From Bacteroidota bacterium (GTDB lineage Bacteria > Bacteroidota > Bacteroidia > Bacteroidales > UBA12481): 7,448 nucleotides of DNA. Every line of letters starts with the position of its first letter. Position 1 is the first letter of the stretch. The stretch lies in the NCBI GenBank assembly GCA_030592205.1, contig JAUVKA010000194.1:1-7448 (forward strand), in the 5' to 3' direction. Below, in pieces: positions 1 to 6,239 of the stretch. The translations under genes were made by a program, and so were the position numbers. The notes beneath the pieces were generated by a model. The model saw only the letters and a program-made list of their open reading frames with translations, ran no database searches and was not told the origin of the DNA.

Positions 1-354
1 CATGAAGGCCCTCAAACTATTGGCACAGGAGCATCAGGACACATGAACACATATTTGGAACCGGGCATGGTAACTAGTGTTGAACCAGGTATTTATCGGG
101 ATGGGGAATATGGAATGCGAACTGAAAACCTTACACTGGTAGTGGAAGATATGGAAAATGAATTTGGGCGCTTTTTTAAGTTCGAAACTCTTACTCTGGC
201 ACCTATCGACTTAAATTTGATTGAAGCGGAATTATTGAGTTCCGAGGAAAAATCCTGGCTTAATACTTACCATCAGGAAGTTATGGAAAAGCTTGAACCC
301 GGCTTAACTGAAGAGGAGTTAAATTGGCTCAAAATATATACCAAAGCCATATAA
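1..354 (+). CDS. pepP: Xaa-Pro aminopeptidase (M24 family), C-terminal part, 5' end outside window
   Basis: This is the last 117 codons of an aminopeptidase P-type metallopeptidase, which removes an N-terminal residue preceding proline; it is probably cytoplasmic. The reading frame is open from base 1, so the gene starts off the left edge. The visible part begins with HEGPQ, which in this family follows the HGTGHGVG segment of the pita-bread fold. It then shows SVEPGIY (Glu28 of the fragment) and RTENL (Glu42), the two glutamates that bind the dinuclear metal site. From about residue 58 the fragment matches the C-terminal extension of the longer bacterial and eukaryotic APP forms (FETLTLAPID, then a helical WLNTYHQEV stretch ending in WLKIYTKAI). 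hutI begins 8 nt after the stop, so the two are probably co-transcribed. The family is clear. The symbol pepP is a family label, and the missing N-terminus prevents a finer assignment. Confidence 0.93.
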   Translation, partial: HEGPQTIGTGASGHMNTYLEPGMVTSVEPGIYRDGEYGMRTENLTLVVEDMENEFGRFFKFETLTLAPIDLNLIEAELLSSEEKSWLNTYHQEVMEKLEPGLTEEELNWLKIYTKAI

Positions 355-362
355 TCAATTCA

Positions 363-1607
363 ATGGAAATACTGATCAAAAACGCAAAATCACTTCTTCA
401 GGTCGACCGGGGTGATACCCCTATGATTTGTGGGAAAGATATGTCAAGTATACCTTCAATCCAGGATGCCTTTCTATTGCTCCGGGATGGTATAATAATC
501 GATTATGGCAAAATGGAAGATTGTCCGGAAAGCCAGGGAACTATAATTGATGCCAGAGGTAAACTGGTAATGCCGGCCTTTTGCGACTCTCACACTCATC
601 TTGTGTATGCAGGCAGCAGAGAAAAGGAATACGTAGACAAGATTCGTGGATTATCATACGAAGAAATAGCCCGAAGAGGAGGTGGCATTAACAACAGTGC
701 CAAATTATTACGTAACACCAGCGAGGAAGATCTGTATAAGCAGGCAATGGATAGAATTAAGGAAATTATTTCCTTAGGGACAGGTGCTGTAGAGATCAAA
801 AGCGGATATGGATTAGATGTAGAATCTGAAATAAAAATGCTTAGAGTGATCCGCCGCATCAAAGAAACGAGCCCTATTACGATCCGGGCAACATTTTTAG
901 GAGCACACTCTGTGCCTTTGGAATACCGTGGCCGACAATCTGTATACGTCGACATGGTAATCAATGAAATGCTTCCACAAGTTGCTGAAGAAGGTCTTGC
1001 CGATTTTGTAGATGTATTCTGCGACCGCGGCTTTTTCACTACAAATGAAACTGACCGTATTCTGAAAGCAGCTGCCAACTACGGCCTCAGATCCAAGATA
1101 CATGCCAACGAGCTGGATTTCTCAGGTGGTATACAGGTGGGAGTTAAAAACAATGCCTTATCGGTTGATCACCTTGAATTTACCGGTGAGGAAGAAATTA
1201 GAGTGCTTAAAAACTCCGGAACGATGCCCACCCTTTTACCAGGAGCTGCATTTTTCCTTGGAATGGACTGGCCCCCGGCCAGGAAAATGATAGATGCAGG
1301 ACTTCCTCTGGCACTGGCCTCAGATTTCAATCCAGGATCTTCACCCAGTGGGGATATGAAGCTCATCATGTCACTGGCATGCATAAAATTAAGAATGATA
1401 CCACAGGAAGCATTAAATGCAGTTAGTCTGAACTCAGCCTATGCCATGGGTTTGGAAAAAGAGTTGGGCAGTATCGACAGAGGGAAAAAAGCTAATATAG
1501 TAATAACCAAGGAGGTACCCGGCCTGGAATACCTCCCCTATGCCTATGGTACAAAGCTGATTGATAAGGTAATACTAAATGGGGAGATGGGGAATTATGA
1601 ATTATGA
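363..1607 (+). CDS. hutI: Imidazolonepropionase (histidine degradation, third step)
   Basis: HutI hydrolyses 4-imidazolone-5-propionate to N-formimino-L-glutamate in the cytoplasm. It is an amidohydrolase-superfamily metalloenzyme, 414 aa from the chosen start, which is normal for the family. Visible motifs, numbered from M1 at base 363, are DSHTHLVYAG (His77, His79, metal), KSGYGLD near 146-152 (substrate site), GAHSVP (His182), KIHANEL (His247, Glu250) and ASDFNPG (Asp321, metal/catalytic). The N-terminus MEILIKNAK is the usual small beta-domain start. A longer reading from TTG at 324 would overlap the upstream aminopeptidase by 31 nt and add 13 unconserved residues, so I reject it. No Shine-Dalgarno is visible, which is common in Bacteroidota. 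The extreme 3' end is odd: the last residues (NYEL) and the stop lie inside a GAATTRT heptamer array, so the original C-terminus may have been replaced by a few codons. ftcD, the next enzyme of the pathway, follows. Confidence 0.96.
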   Translation: MEILIKNAKSLLQVDRGDTPMICGKDMSSIPSIQDAFLLLRDGIIIDYGKMEDCPESQGTIIDARGKLVMPAFCDSHTHLVYAGSREKEYVDKIRGLSYEEIARRGGGINNSAKLLRNTSEEDLYKQAMDRIKEIISLGTGAVEIKSGYGLDVESEIKMLRVIRRIKETSPITIRATFLGAHSVPLEYRGRQSVYVDMVINEMLPQVAEEGLADFVDVFCDRGFFTTNETDRILKAAANYGLRSKIHANELDFSGGIQVGVKNNALSVDHLEFTGEEEIRVLKNSGTMPTLLPGAAFFLGMDWPPARKMIDAGLPLALASDFNPGSSPSGDMKLIMSLACIKLRMIPQEALNAVSLNSAYAMGLEKELGSIDRGKKANIVITKEVPGLEYLPYAYGTKLIDKVILNGEMGNYEL

Positions 1608-1645
1608 ATTGTGAATTGTGAATTATAAATTGTGAATTATGAATT
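1592..1645. repeat. Heptamer tandem array 1, unit GAATTRT, about 7.7 copies
   Basis: Seven consecutive 7-bp units and a partial eighth (GAATT) can be read directly: GAATTAT, GAATTAT, GAATTGT, GAATTGT, GAATTAT, AAATTGT, GAATTAT, GAATT. The only internal variation is an A/G transition at position 6, plus one G-to-A at position 1. The array starts inside hutI and supplies its final NYEL codons and TGA stop, then continues into the spacer. Short heptameric tandem repeats (STRRs) are known from cyanobacteria, and similar low-complexity stretches occur in Bacteroidota. The function is unknown. Confidence 0.93.
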
Positions 1646-1648
1646 AAC

Positions 1649-1741
1649 CGAGTAACGAATAACGAGTAACGAGTAACGAATAACGAGTAACGAGTAACGA
1701 ATAACGAGTAACCGAGTAACCGAGTAACGATTAACGAGAAC
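1649..1741. repeat. Heptamer tandem array 2, unit CGARTAA, with 21-bp higher-order period
   Basis: The stretch consists of CGAGTAA and CGAATAA units. Bases 1649-1711 are nine units in the exact order G-A-G, G-A-G, G-A-G, that is three perfect copies of a 21-bp block (1649-1669, 1670-1690, 1691-1711). After that the array degrades: single extra C bases at 1712 and 1720 precede further CGAGTAA units, then CGATTAA (1728-1734) and CGAGAAC (1735-1741), the last ending 4 nt before the ftcD ATG. On the + strand each unit carries TAA, so all three frames are repeatedly closed. On the - strand the units contain no stop, which creates spurious open frames. Confidence 0.95.
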
Positions 1742-1745
1742 AGAT

Positions 1746-3431
1746 ATGACAAAGAAACTAATTGAATGTGTTCCCAACTTCAGCGAGGGAAACGATATGA
1801 GGATCATCAAACAGATTACAAACCAGATTGAATCCGTTGAAGGAGTTCGCCTTTTGGATGTTGACCCCGGTAAAGCAACCAACCGGACTGTGGTAACCTT
1901 CGTAGGAACACCTGAAGCAGTGGTTGAGGCAGCTTTTCTAGCCATTAAAAAGGCTGCGGAGCTAATTGACATGAGTCACCACAGTGGAGAACACCCTCGG
2001 TTTGGAGCCACAGACGTTTGCCCTTTTGTTCCCATTTCAAATATTTCTATGGATGAAACCGTAGAATATGCACACAAATTGGCTGAACGAGTTGGGACAG
2101 AGCTGCAATTCCCTGTTTATTGTTATGAATTTGCCGCATTCTCTGAAGGTAGAAGGAACCTGGCCCATGTACGTAGTGGAGAATACGAAGGGCTTTCGGA
2201 AAAGCTAAAGAACCCTGAATGGAAACCGGATTTCGGACCGGCAGAATTTGTTGTTCAAACTGGTGCCTTGGCTATTGGAGCAAGGAATTTCCTGGTTGCC
2301 TATAATGTTAACCTGAATACTACTTCCACAAGAAGAGCTAATGCCGTTGCTTTTGATGTACGTGAAGCCGGACGGACAAAGCGTGAGAGTAATTCCATTT
2401 CAGGAAAGATTGTCAAAGATGAGAAGGGACAAGCAGTACGCATTCCCGGCAGTCTGAAAAAAGTAAAAGCAATTGGTTGGTATATTGAAGAATTTGAGAT
2501 TTGCCAGATATCAATGAACCTAACCGACATAACAGTTACCCCTGTGCATATTGCTTATGATGAGGTATTTGAAAAAGCAAGGAAAAGAGGTTTAAGAGTT
2601 AGCGGATCTGAGTTGGTAGGGCTTATCCCTCTGGATGCAATTCTGGAGGCTGGTCGATATTTCCTCAGAAAACAACAAAGATCAGTTGGCCTGCCAGAAT
2701 CGGAATTGATTAAGATCGCTGTAAAGTCGATGGGACTGGCCGAGTTAAAGCCCTTTAATCCCCGCGAAAAAATCATAGAATATCTACTGGAGGACATCGG
2801 TCTTAACAAGTTAGTTTCAATGAACTTGATTGAGTTTGCTCATGAAACCGCTTCAGAATCTCCTGCTCCGGGAGGCGGGTCAATTGCGGCCTACATGGGA
2901 ACGATGGCGGACTCACTTGCCACTATGGTTGCCAACCTCTCTGCCCATAAACGCGGATGGGATGATCGCTGGGAAGAATTCTCCAACTGGGCTGTAAAAG
3001 GTCAATACTACCTTGACGCACTGCTTAAAATGGTGGATGAAGACACACAGGCTTTCAACAAGATCATGGATGCATTTGGACTGCCAAAATCCAGCGAGGA
3101 AGATAAAAAGAAACGGAAAAAGGCCATCCAGGATGCTACACGTTACGCAATTGAAGTACCGTTTAAGACCATGAATCTGGCTTACGAGTCGATGGAAGTT
3201 ATTGAAGCAATGGCTGAAATTGGTAATCCAAATTCGGTTTCAGATGCCGGTGTGGCTGCTCTGGCTGCACGTTCATCAGTAATTGGTGCCTATCTTAATG
3301 TAAGGATTAATACTGCTGATTTAGAGGATAAAAAATTCAGTAAAGAAGTTCTGTCAAAAGCACAGGAATTAGTAAATAAGGCAACTGCAATGGAAATAAA
3401 AATATTGGAAATAGTCTATCAAAAAATTTAA
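1746..3431 (+). CDS. ftcD: Bifunctional glutamate formimidoyltransferase / formimidoyl-THF cyclodeaminase
   Basis: This enzyme transfers the formimino group of N-formimino-glutamate to tetrahydrofolate, then releases ammonia to form 5,10-methenyl-THF. It therefore links histidine breakdown to one-carbon metabolism; it acts in the cytoplasm and directly follows HutI in the pathway. At 561 aa it is close to the size of fused animal and Bacteroidota enzymes. Residues about 1-180 are the N-terminal transferase subdomain, with ECVPNFSEG at 7-15, LLDVDPG with Asp38/Asp40, and HHSGEHPRFGATD with the probable catalytic His83. Residues about 181-330 are the second transferase subdomain (GARNFLVAYNVNL; GWYIEEF). 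Residues about 357-555 are the all-helical cyclodeaminase, with ESPAPGGGSIAAYMG at 371-385 (folate-binding loop), DEDTQAFNKIM at 431-441 and GNPNSVSDAG at 493-502. Both halves look intact and in frame, joined by a linker near 335-355. The start is ATG at 1746, immediately after the heptamer array, with no Shine-Dalgarno and no TAnnTTTG visible, so expression probably depends on read-through from upstream. Confidence 0.97.
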   Translation: MTKKLIECVPNFSEGNDMRIIKQITNQIESVEGVRLLDVDPGKATNRTVVTFVGTPEAVVEAAFLAIKKAAELIDMSHHSGEHPRFGATDVCPFVPISNISMDETVEYAHKLAERVGTELQFPVYCYEFAAFSEGRRNLAHVRSGEYEGLSEKLKNPEWKPDFGPAEFVVQTGALAIGARNFLVAYNVNLNTTSTRRANAVAFDVREAGRTKRESNSISGKIVKDEKGQAVRIPGSLKKVKAIGWYIEEFEICQISMNLTDITVTPVHIAYDEVFEKARKRGLRVSGSELVGLIPLDAILEAGRYFLRKQQRSVGLPESELIKIAVKSMGLAELKPFNPREKIIEYLLEDIGLNKLVSMNLIEFAHETASESPAPGGGSIAAYMGTMADSLATMVANLSAHKRGWDDRWEEFSNWAVKGQYYLDALLKMVDEDTQAFNKIMDAFGLPKSSEEDKKKRKKAIQDATRYAIEVPFKTMNLAYESMEVIEAMAEIGNPNSVSDAGVAALAARSSVIGAYLNVRINTADLEDKKFSKEVLSKAQELVNKATAMEIKILEIVYQKI

Positions 3432-3443
3432 CAGAGATCTGTT
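3430..3443. terminator. Weak hairpin between convergent genes
   Basis: AACAG (3430-3434) can pair with CTGTT (3439-3443) around an AGAT loop, directly at the ftcD stop and in the 29-nt gap before the convergent lipoprotein stop. The 5-bp AU-rich stem is weak and no long U-tract follows on the + side, so this is only a tentative bidirectional terminator. Confidence 0.2.
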
Positions 3444-3460
3444 TCAATAGGATTTACTCA

Positions 3461-3970
3461 TTAATATAATCGCTTCCACAGTTGCCACTCAATCTTAGTG
3501 GTATCATCAAGTATTCGCTCCATCCACAACTCAGTGTATGCCAGTCGGTTAATCTTCCAGCTGTACTCAGTTGTGTCAGAAACAGGATCCTCCCCTCGTG
3601 TAGTCTTTATGGTAGTAACCATTAGCAGTGAATCCAGATCCTCTGTTAATCGCCAGAAGCCATATTCTATCAGAGAAACATTGTTTGTAGATCCTCCCAT
3701 GTTATGATTCCAGGTATAGGCACTCCAATTCACATCACGATCAGGATTCAGTAAAAACTCAATTGCATGAACCGGATCAAGCCTATATGAATCTGTAGAG
3801 TCAGCATCATTATAAAGGACCCGACTGAAATACCATCTACCCTGTAATCTTTTCTCCTTGGAATAAAGGCTGAACATAGGGCCTTCATCATATTTACTAC
3901 ATCCCCCTGTTAAGAACAGCAGGGCTATCAATACCAGGAATGGATGTAAAAACTTTCTTTTCATAAACAT
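3461..3970 (-). CDS. Small lipoprotein, probable lipocalin-like fold
   Basis: This is a predicted lipoprotein of 169 aa (167 if translation begins at the second ATG, base 3964, giving MKRKF; the two starts cannot be separated from sequence). It has a short basic n-region, a hydrophobic stretch FLVLIALLFL and the lipobox LTGGC with Cys24, so it should be lipidated and carried in the inner or outer membrane facing the periplasm or surface. The mature part starts SKYDEGP. It then has a GRW motif (residues 44-46) followed by alternating hydrophobic/polar strands and a C-terminal YSWKINRLAYTELWMER segment. This arrangement resembles small lipocalin-like lipoproteins of Bacteroidota, where a GxW lies on the first strand. 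No catalytic motif is visible. It lies about 40 nt downstream of the 7TM-HD gene on the same strand with no TAnnTTTG promoter between them (only the near miss TATGTTTA), so it is probably co-transcribed. The lipoprotein call is firm. The fold is inference and the function is unknown. Confidence 0.88.
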   Translation of the reverse strand: MFMKRKFLHPFLVLIALLFLTGGCSKYDEGPMFSLYSKEKRLQGRWYFSRVLYNDADSTDSYRLDPVHAIEFLLNPDRDVNWSAYTWNHNMGGSTNNVSLIEYGFWRLTEDLDSLLMVTTIKTTRGEDPVSDTTEYSWKINRLAYTELWMERILDDTTKIEWQLWKRLY

Positions 3971-4007
3971 AAATACCTAAGCATTACTATGATGAATTTT
4001 TTAAAGT

Positions 4008-6131
4008 CTATTTTGGATACTGAATTCTCGGATGATAAATATTGACCAGCTTAGAAATAAAAATTTCCTTTGCCCTCGAGATAGCTTTGAAAGTAATTTC
4101 AGCATCATGAAATTGTTTATCTGCAAACTGGTTTTCAACCATTGATTCCACCAATTCACGTATGGTTTTTTCATTATACTCGGGCAGGGATCTACTTGCA
4201 GCCTCAATCCCATCTGCCATCATCAGCACAGCAGTTTCCATGCTGTACGGCCGTGGCCCGGGATAAGTGAAGCATTGAGGATCAACATCTTCAGAAGGAT
4301 TCTCTTTCTGATACATTTTGTAGAAATACTGAGTACGGGAAGTACCATGATGAGTCAGGATGAAATCAATAATTGATTTAGGCAATTTGTGTTTTCTTGC
4401 TATTTCAGCCCCTCTTGTCACATGGGAAATAATGATCTCGGCACTCTTTTTTCTGTCTATCTGATCGTGGGGATTGATACCTGTGACCTGATTCTCGGTA
4501 AAAAATATTGAATTCTCCATTTTCCCGATGTCATGATACATTGCTCCTGTTCTGACCAGCAGGGGATTTCCACCTATTACTCTAACTACCGATTCGGCAA
4601 GATTGGCCACCTGTATTGAATGCTGAAATGTTCCTGGAGCTTCTTCAGCCATTTTTCTCAGTAGAGGATGATTTGAATCAGATAGTTCGATCAGGGTGAC
4701 ATCAGAAACAAATCCAAATAACTTCTCAAAGATGTATACCAGAGGATAAGAGAAAAGAATAAGCAAGCTGTTTCCGGCTAGCCATGCCAGATTAATCCAC
4801 TCAATGGATCTCAGATTTCCTTCTTGCATGATGGAATATCCCAGGTAAACCAGAAAGTAGACGAAAAAAACAATAAGAATAGTCACAACCAATTGCCCCC
4901 GTCTTTGGAGGTGTGCAAATGAAACAATGGCAGCAAAACCAGCCGTGAACTGCATTATATAAAACTCAAAACTGTTTGGAACCAGGAAACCAACCAGCAG
5001 CATGGTAATCACATGAATAAATATTGCAGTACGTGAATCAAAGAATGCTCTCAATATCACAGGAACAATAATAAAAGGAACCAGGTATACGGAAAAAGAG
5101 GGCCATTTCCCAATCAGACTCCCGGCTAAAACAGAAAGAAGCACCAATATCAGGATGAAGGTCATTTTCTGATTACTTTGAAGGATCAGAGGCTGGAATT
5201 GGTTCAGGTAAAGAATGAGGGAGGCAAATATTATTAGTATGAGAAGAAGCTGACCTACCCGGATGAGCGGAAAGGTTGTAACATCTCCCATCTGCTTCTC
5301 ATATTCGATCCTGAATGACTCCAGTACCAGGTAGCGATCAGCGCTTACCATATCTCCCCTGGAAATTACCCTTTGTCCTTCCAGATGCAGGTCGCGGGTT
5401 AAACTCACCTCCTCGAGAAGGCTTTTCTGCATGGATTCGGTGGTTTCCAGATCATAGTTTATATTGCTAACGATAAACCTGTTAAACCCAACATCACGAA
5501 AAAGCTGTCCTCTTAGGTCGATTCCAATACCCGGAAGGTTCAGGGTATCAATCATAGATATTTGCAACTCTTGATATGATTCAAGCGAATTTTTTACTTG
5601 CCCGGGCAGTCGATTTTGGGCAAGCTTGTTTAAAAGAATAATGACTCCATCTGATACATCAACCTCTTCCTCCCCCTCAACAAATTGAGGTAATATTCCT
5701 ATTGAATAGAGGCTATCCATTTGCAGACTGGCATGGCTCATGTACTGAACCTCCATTTCGTCAATATCAAGCATAGAAGACAATGTATCCAATGAGTTTT
5801 TATCTATAAACTGTTGCCACACAGTTGGAAAAACCTGTTGGAATTCGGCGATTTTCTGCTCTCCAATCCCAGCATCACTCACAAAATATGGTTTAAGAGC
5901 CTGTAAAATACTATCGCGCTCCAGAGAGACTTCCTCTCTGGATTTATATATTGGGAAATCGAATTCAGGGATCAGGTTATCATGCATCCATGGAGAGCCC
6001 TGCTGATATTCGTATGGAAATTTACCCAGGTGAGGAAAGAGATAGAAAGTTATTGCCACTGAAGCAATTAGTAGAAGTCCTAAAAGAATTCTGCTAAAAA
6101 ATATCTGACCCTTTTGCAAAAACTTTTTCAT
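4008..6131 (-). CDS. pgpH: PgpH/YqfF-type 7TM-HD phosphohydrolase, predicted cyclic-di-AMP phosphodiesterase
   Basis: This is an inner-membrane protein of 707 aa. PgpH family members hydrolyse c-di-AMP to pApA with a cytoplasmic HD domain. Layout from M1 at 6131: one TM helix at about 12-33; a large extracytoplasmic 7TMR-HDED region at about 34-288; a seven-helix block at about 289-471; and a cytoplasmic HD domain at about 490-690. All expected metal ligands are present: His504 (FQHSIQVANLAE), His533-Asp534 (YHDIGKMEN), His570 (ISHVTRGAE), His594-His595 (LTHHGTS) and Asp640 (MADGIEAASR). The spacing of the first six positions matches what I recall for the Listeria PgpH ligands. In-frame starts at 6203 (TTG) and 6161 (ATG) exist, but a TAnnTTTG promoter at 6157-6150 lies downstream of or overlaps them. 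MKKFLQKGQ at 6131 also gives a standard positively charged N-terminus before the first TM. The gene is divergent from the NlpC/P60 gene and followed by a lipoprotein gene. c-di-AMP as substrate is inferred from the family. Confidence 0.94.
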   Translation of the reverse strand: MKKFLQKGQIFFSRILLGLLLIASVAITFYLFPHLGKFPYEYQQGSPWMHDNLIPEFDFPIYKSREEVSLERDSILQALKPYFVSDAGIGEQKIAEFQQVFPTVWQQFIDKNSLDTLSSMLDIDEMEVQYMSHASLQMDSLYSIGILPQFVEGEEEVDVSDGVIILLNKLAQNRLPGQVKNSLESYQELQISMIDTLNLPGIGIDLRGQLFRDVGFNRFIVSNINYDLETTESMQKSLLEEVSLTRDLHLEGQRVISRGDMVSADRYLVLESFRIEYEKQMGDVTTFPLIRVGQLLLILIIFASLILYLNQFQPLILQSNQKMTFILILVLLSVLAGSLIGKWPSFSVYLVPFIIVPVILRAFFDSRTAIFIHVITMLLVGFLVPNSFEFYIMQFTAGFAAIVSFAHLQRRGQLVVTILIVFFVYFLVYLGYSIMQEGNLRSIEWINLAWLAGNSLLILFSYPLVYIFEKLFGFVSDVTLIELSDSNHPLLRKMAEEAPGTFQHSIQVANLAESVVRVIGGNPLLVRTGAMYHDIGKMENSIFFTENQVTGINPHDQIDRKKSAEIIISHVTRGAEIARKHKLPKSIIDFILTHHGTSRTQYFYKMYQKENPSEDVDPQCFTYPGPRPYSMETAVLMMADGIEAASRSLPEYNEKTIRELVESMVENQFADKQFHDAEITFKAISRAKEIFISKLVNIYHPRIQYPK

Positions 6132-6149
6132 AAGCTCAATTTGCTTCGA

Positions 6150-6178
6150 CAAAAATAGCATTTTTACTTTGGTCACAA
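6150..6178 (-). promoter_or_regulatory. Bacteroidota-type promoter of the 7TM-HD gene
   Basis: Read on the minus strand, TTG (6178-6176) is followed after 18 nt by TATTTTTG (6157-6150), an exact match to the Bacteroidota -7 consensus TAnnTTTG with a -33 TTG at about the expected distance. The transcript should begin near 6143, leaving a leader of roughly 12 nt before the ATG at 6131. This supports that start over the longer readings. Confidence 0.62.
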
Positions 6179-6211
6179 GGGAAACATGCAAAAGGCCTAT
6201 CAATAATTTTG

Positions 6212-6219
6212 TAAATTTG
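6212..6219 (+). promoter_or_regulatory. -7 element of the NlpC/P60 gene promoter
   Basis: TAAATTTG matches TAnnTTTG exactly. It lies 20 nt before the ATG at 6240, which predicts transcription starting near 6225 and a leader of about 15 nt. No clear TTG is seen at the -33 position. A purine run GGGAGG (6219-6224) overlaps the end of the element but is 15 nt from the ATG and would be at or before the transcript start, so it is unlikely to act as a ribosome binding site. Confidence 0.5.
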
Positions 6220-6239
6220 GGAGGACATAAATTAACCTT

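Noticed and set aside
324..362. TTG-initiated N-terminal extension of HutI
   Set aside because: It overlaps the end of the aminopeptidase gene and adds 13 residues before the MEILIKNAK start that fits the HutI family.
596..1103. Antisense open frames within hutI
   Set aside because: They are fully contained in a strongly conserved sense gene, have no recognisable protein features and look like codon-use shadows.
1592..1741. CRISPR array
   Set aside because: The units are contiguous 7-mers with no unique spacers, no repeats of 24 bp or longer separated by spacers, and no cas genes nearby.
1592..1741. Rho-independent terminator or attenuator hairpin between hutI and ftcD
   Set aside because: The arrays are direct repeats whose units are not self-complementary, so no stable stem can be drawn and there is no U-tract.
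1492..1972. Two minus-strand open frames (1492-1752 and 1637-1972) through the heptamer arrays
   Set aside because: Their peptides are direct translations of the repeats plus antisense of hutI or ftcD. They stay open because the complement of CGARTAA has no stop codon in any frame, and they have no start or family signal.
6219..6224. GGGAGG as Shine-Dalgarno for the NlpC/P60 gene
   Set aside because: It is 15 nt from the ATG and overlaps the TAAATTTG promoter element, so it would lie at or upstream of the transcript start.
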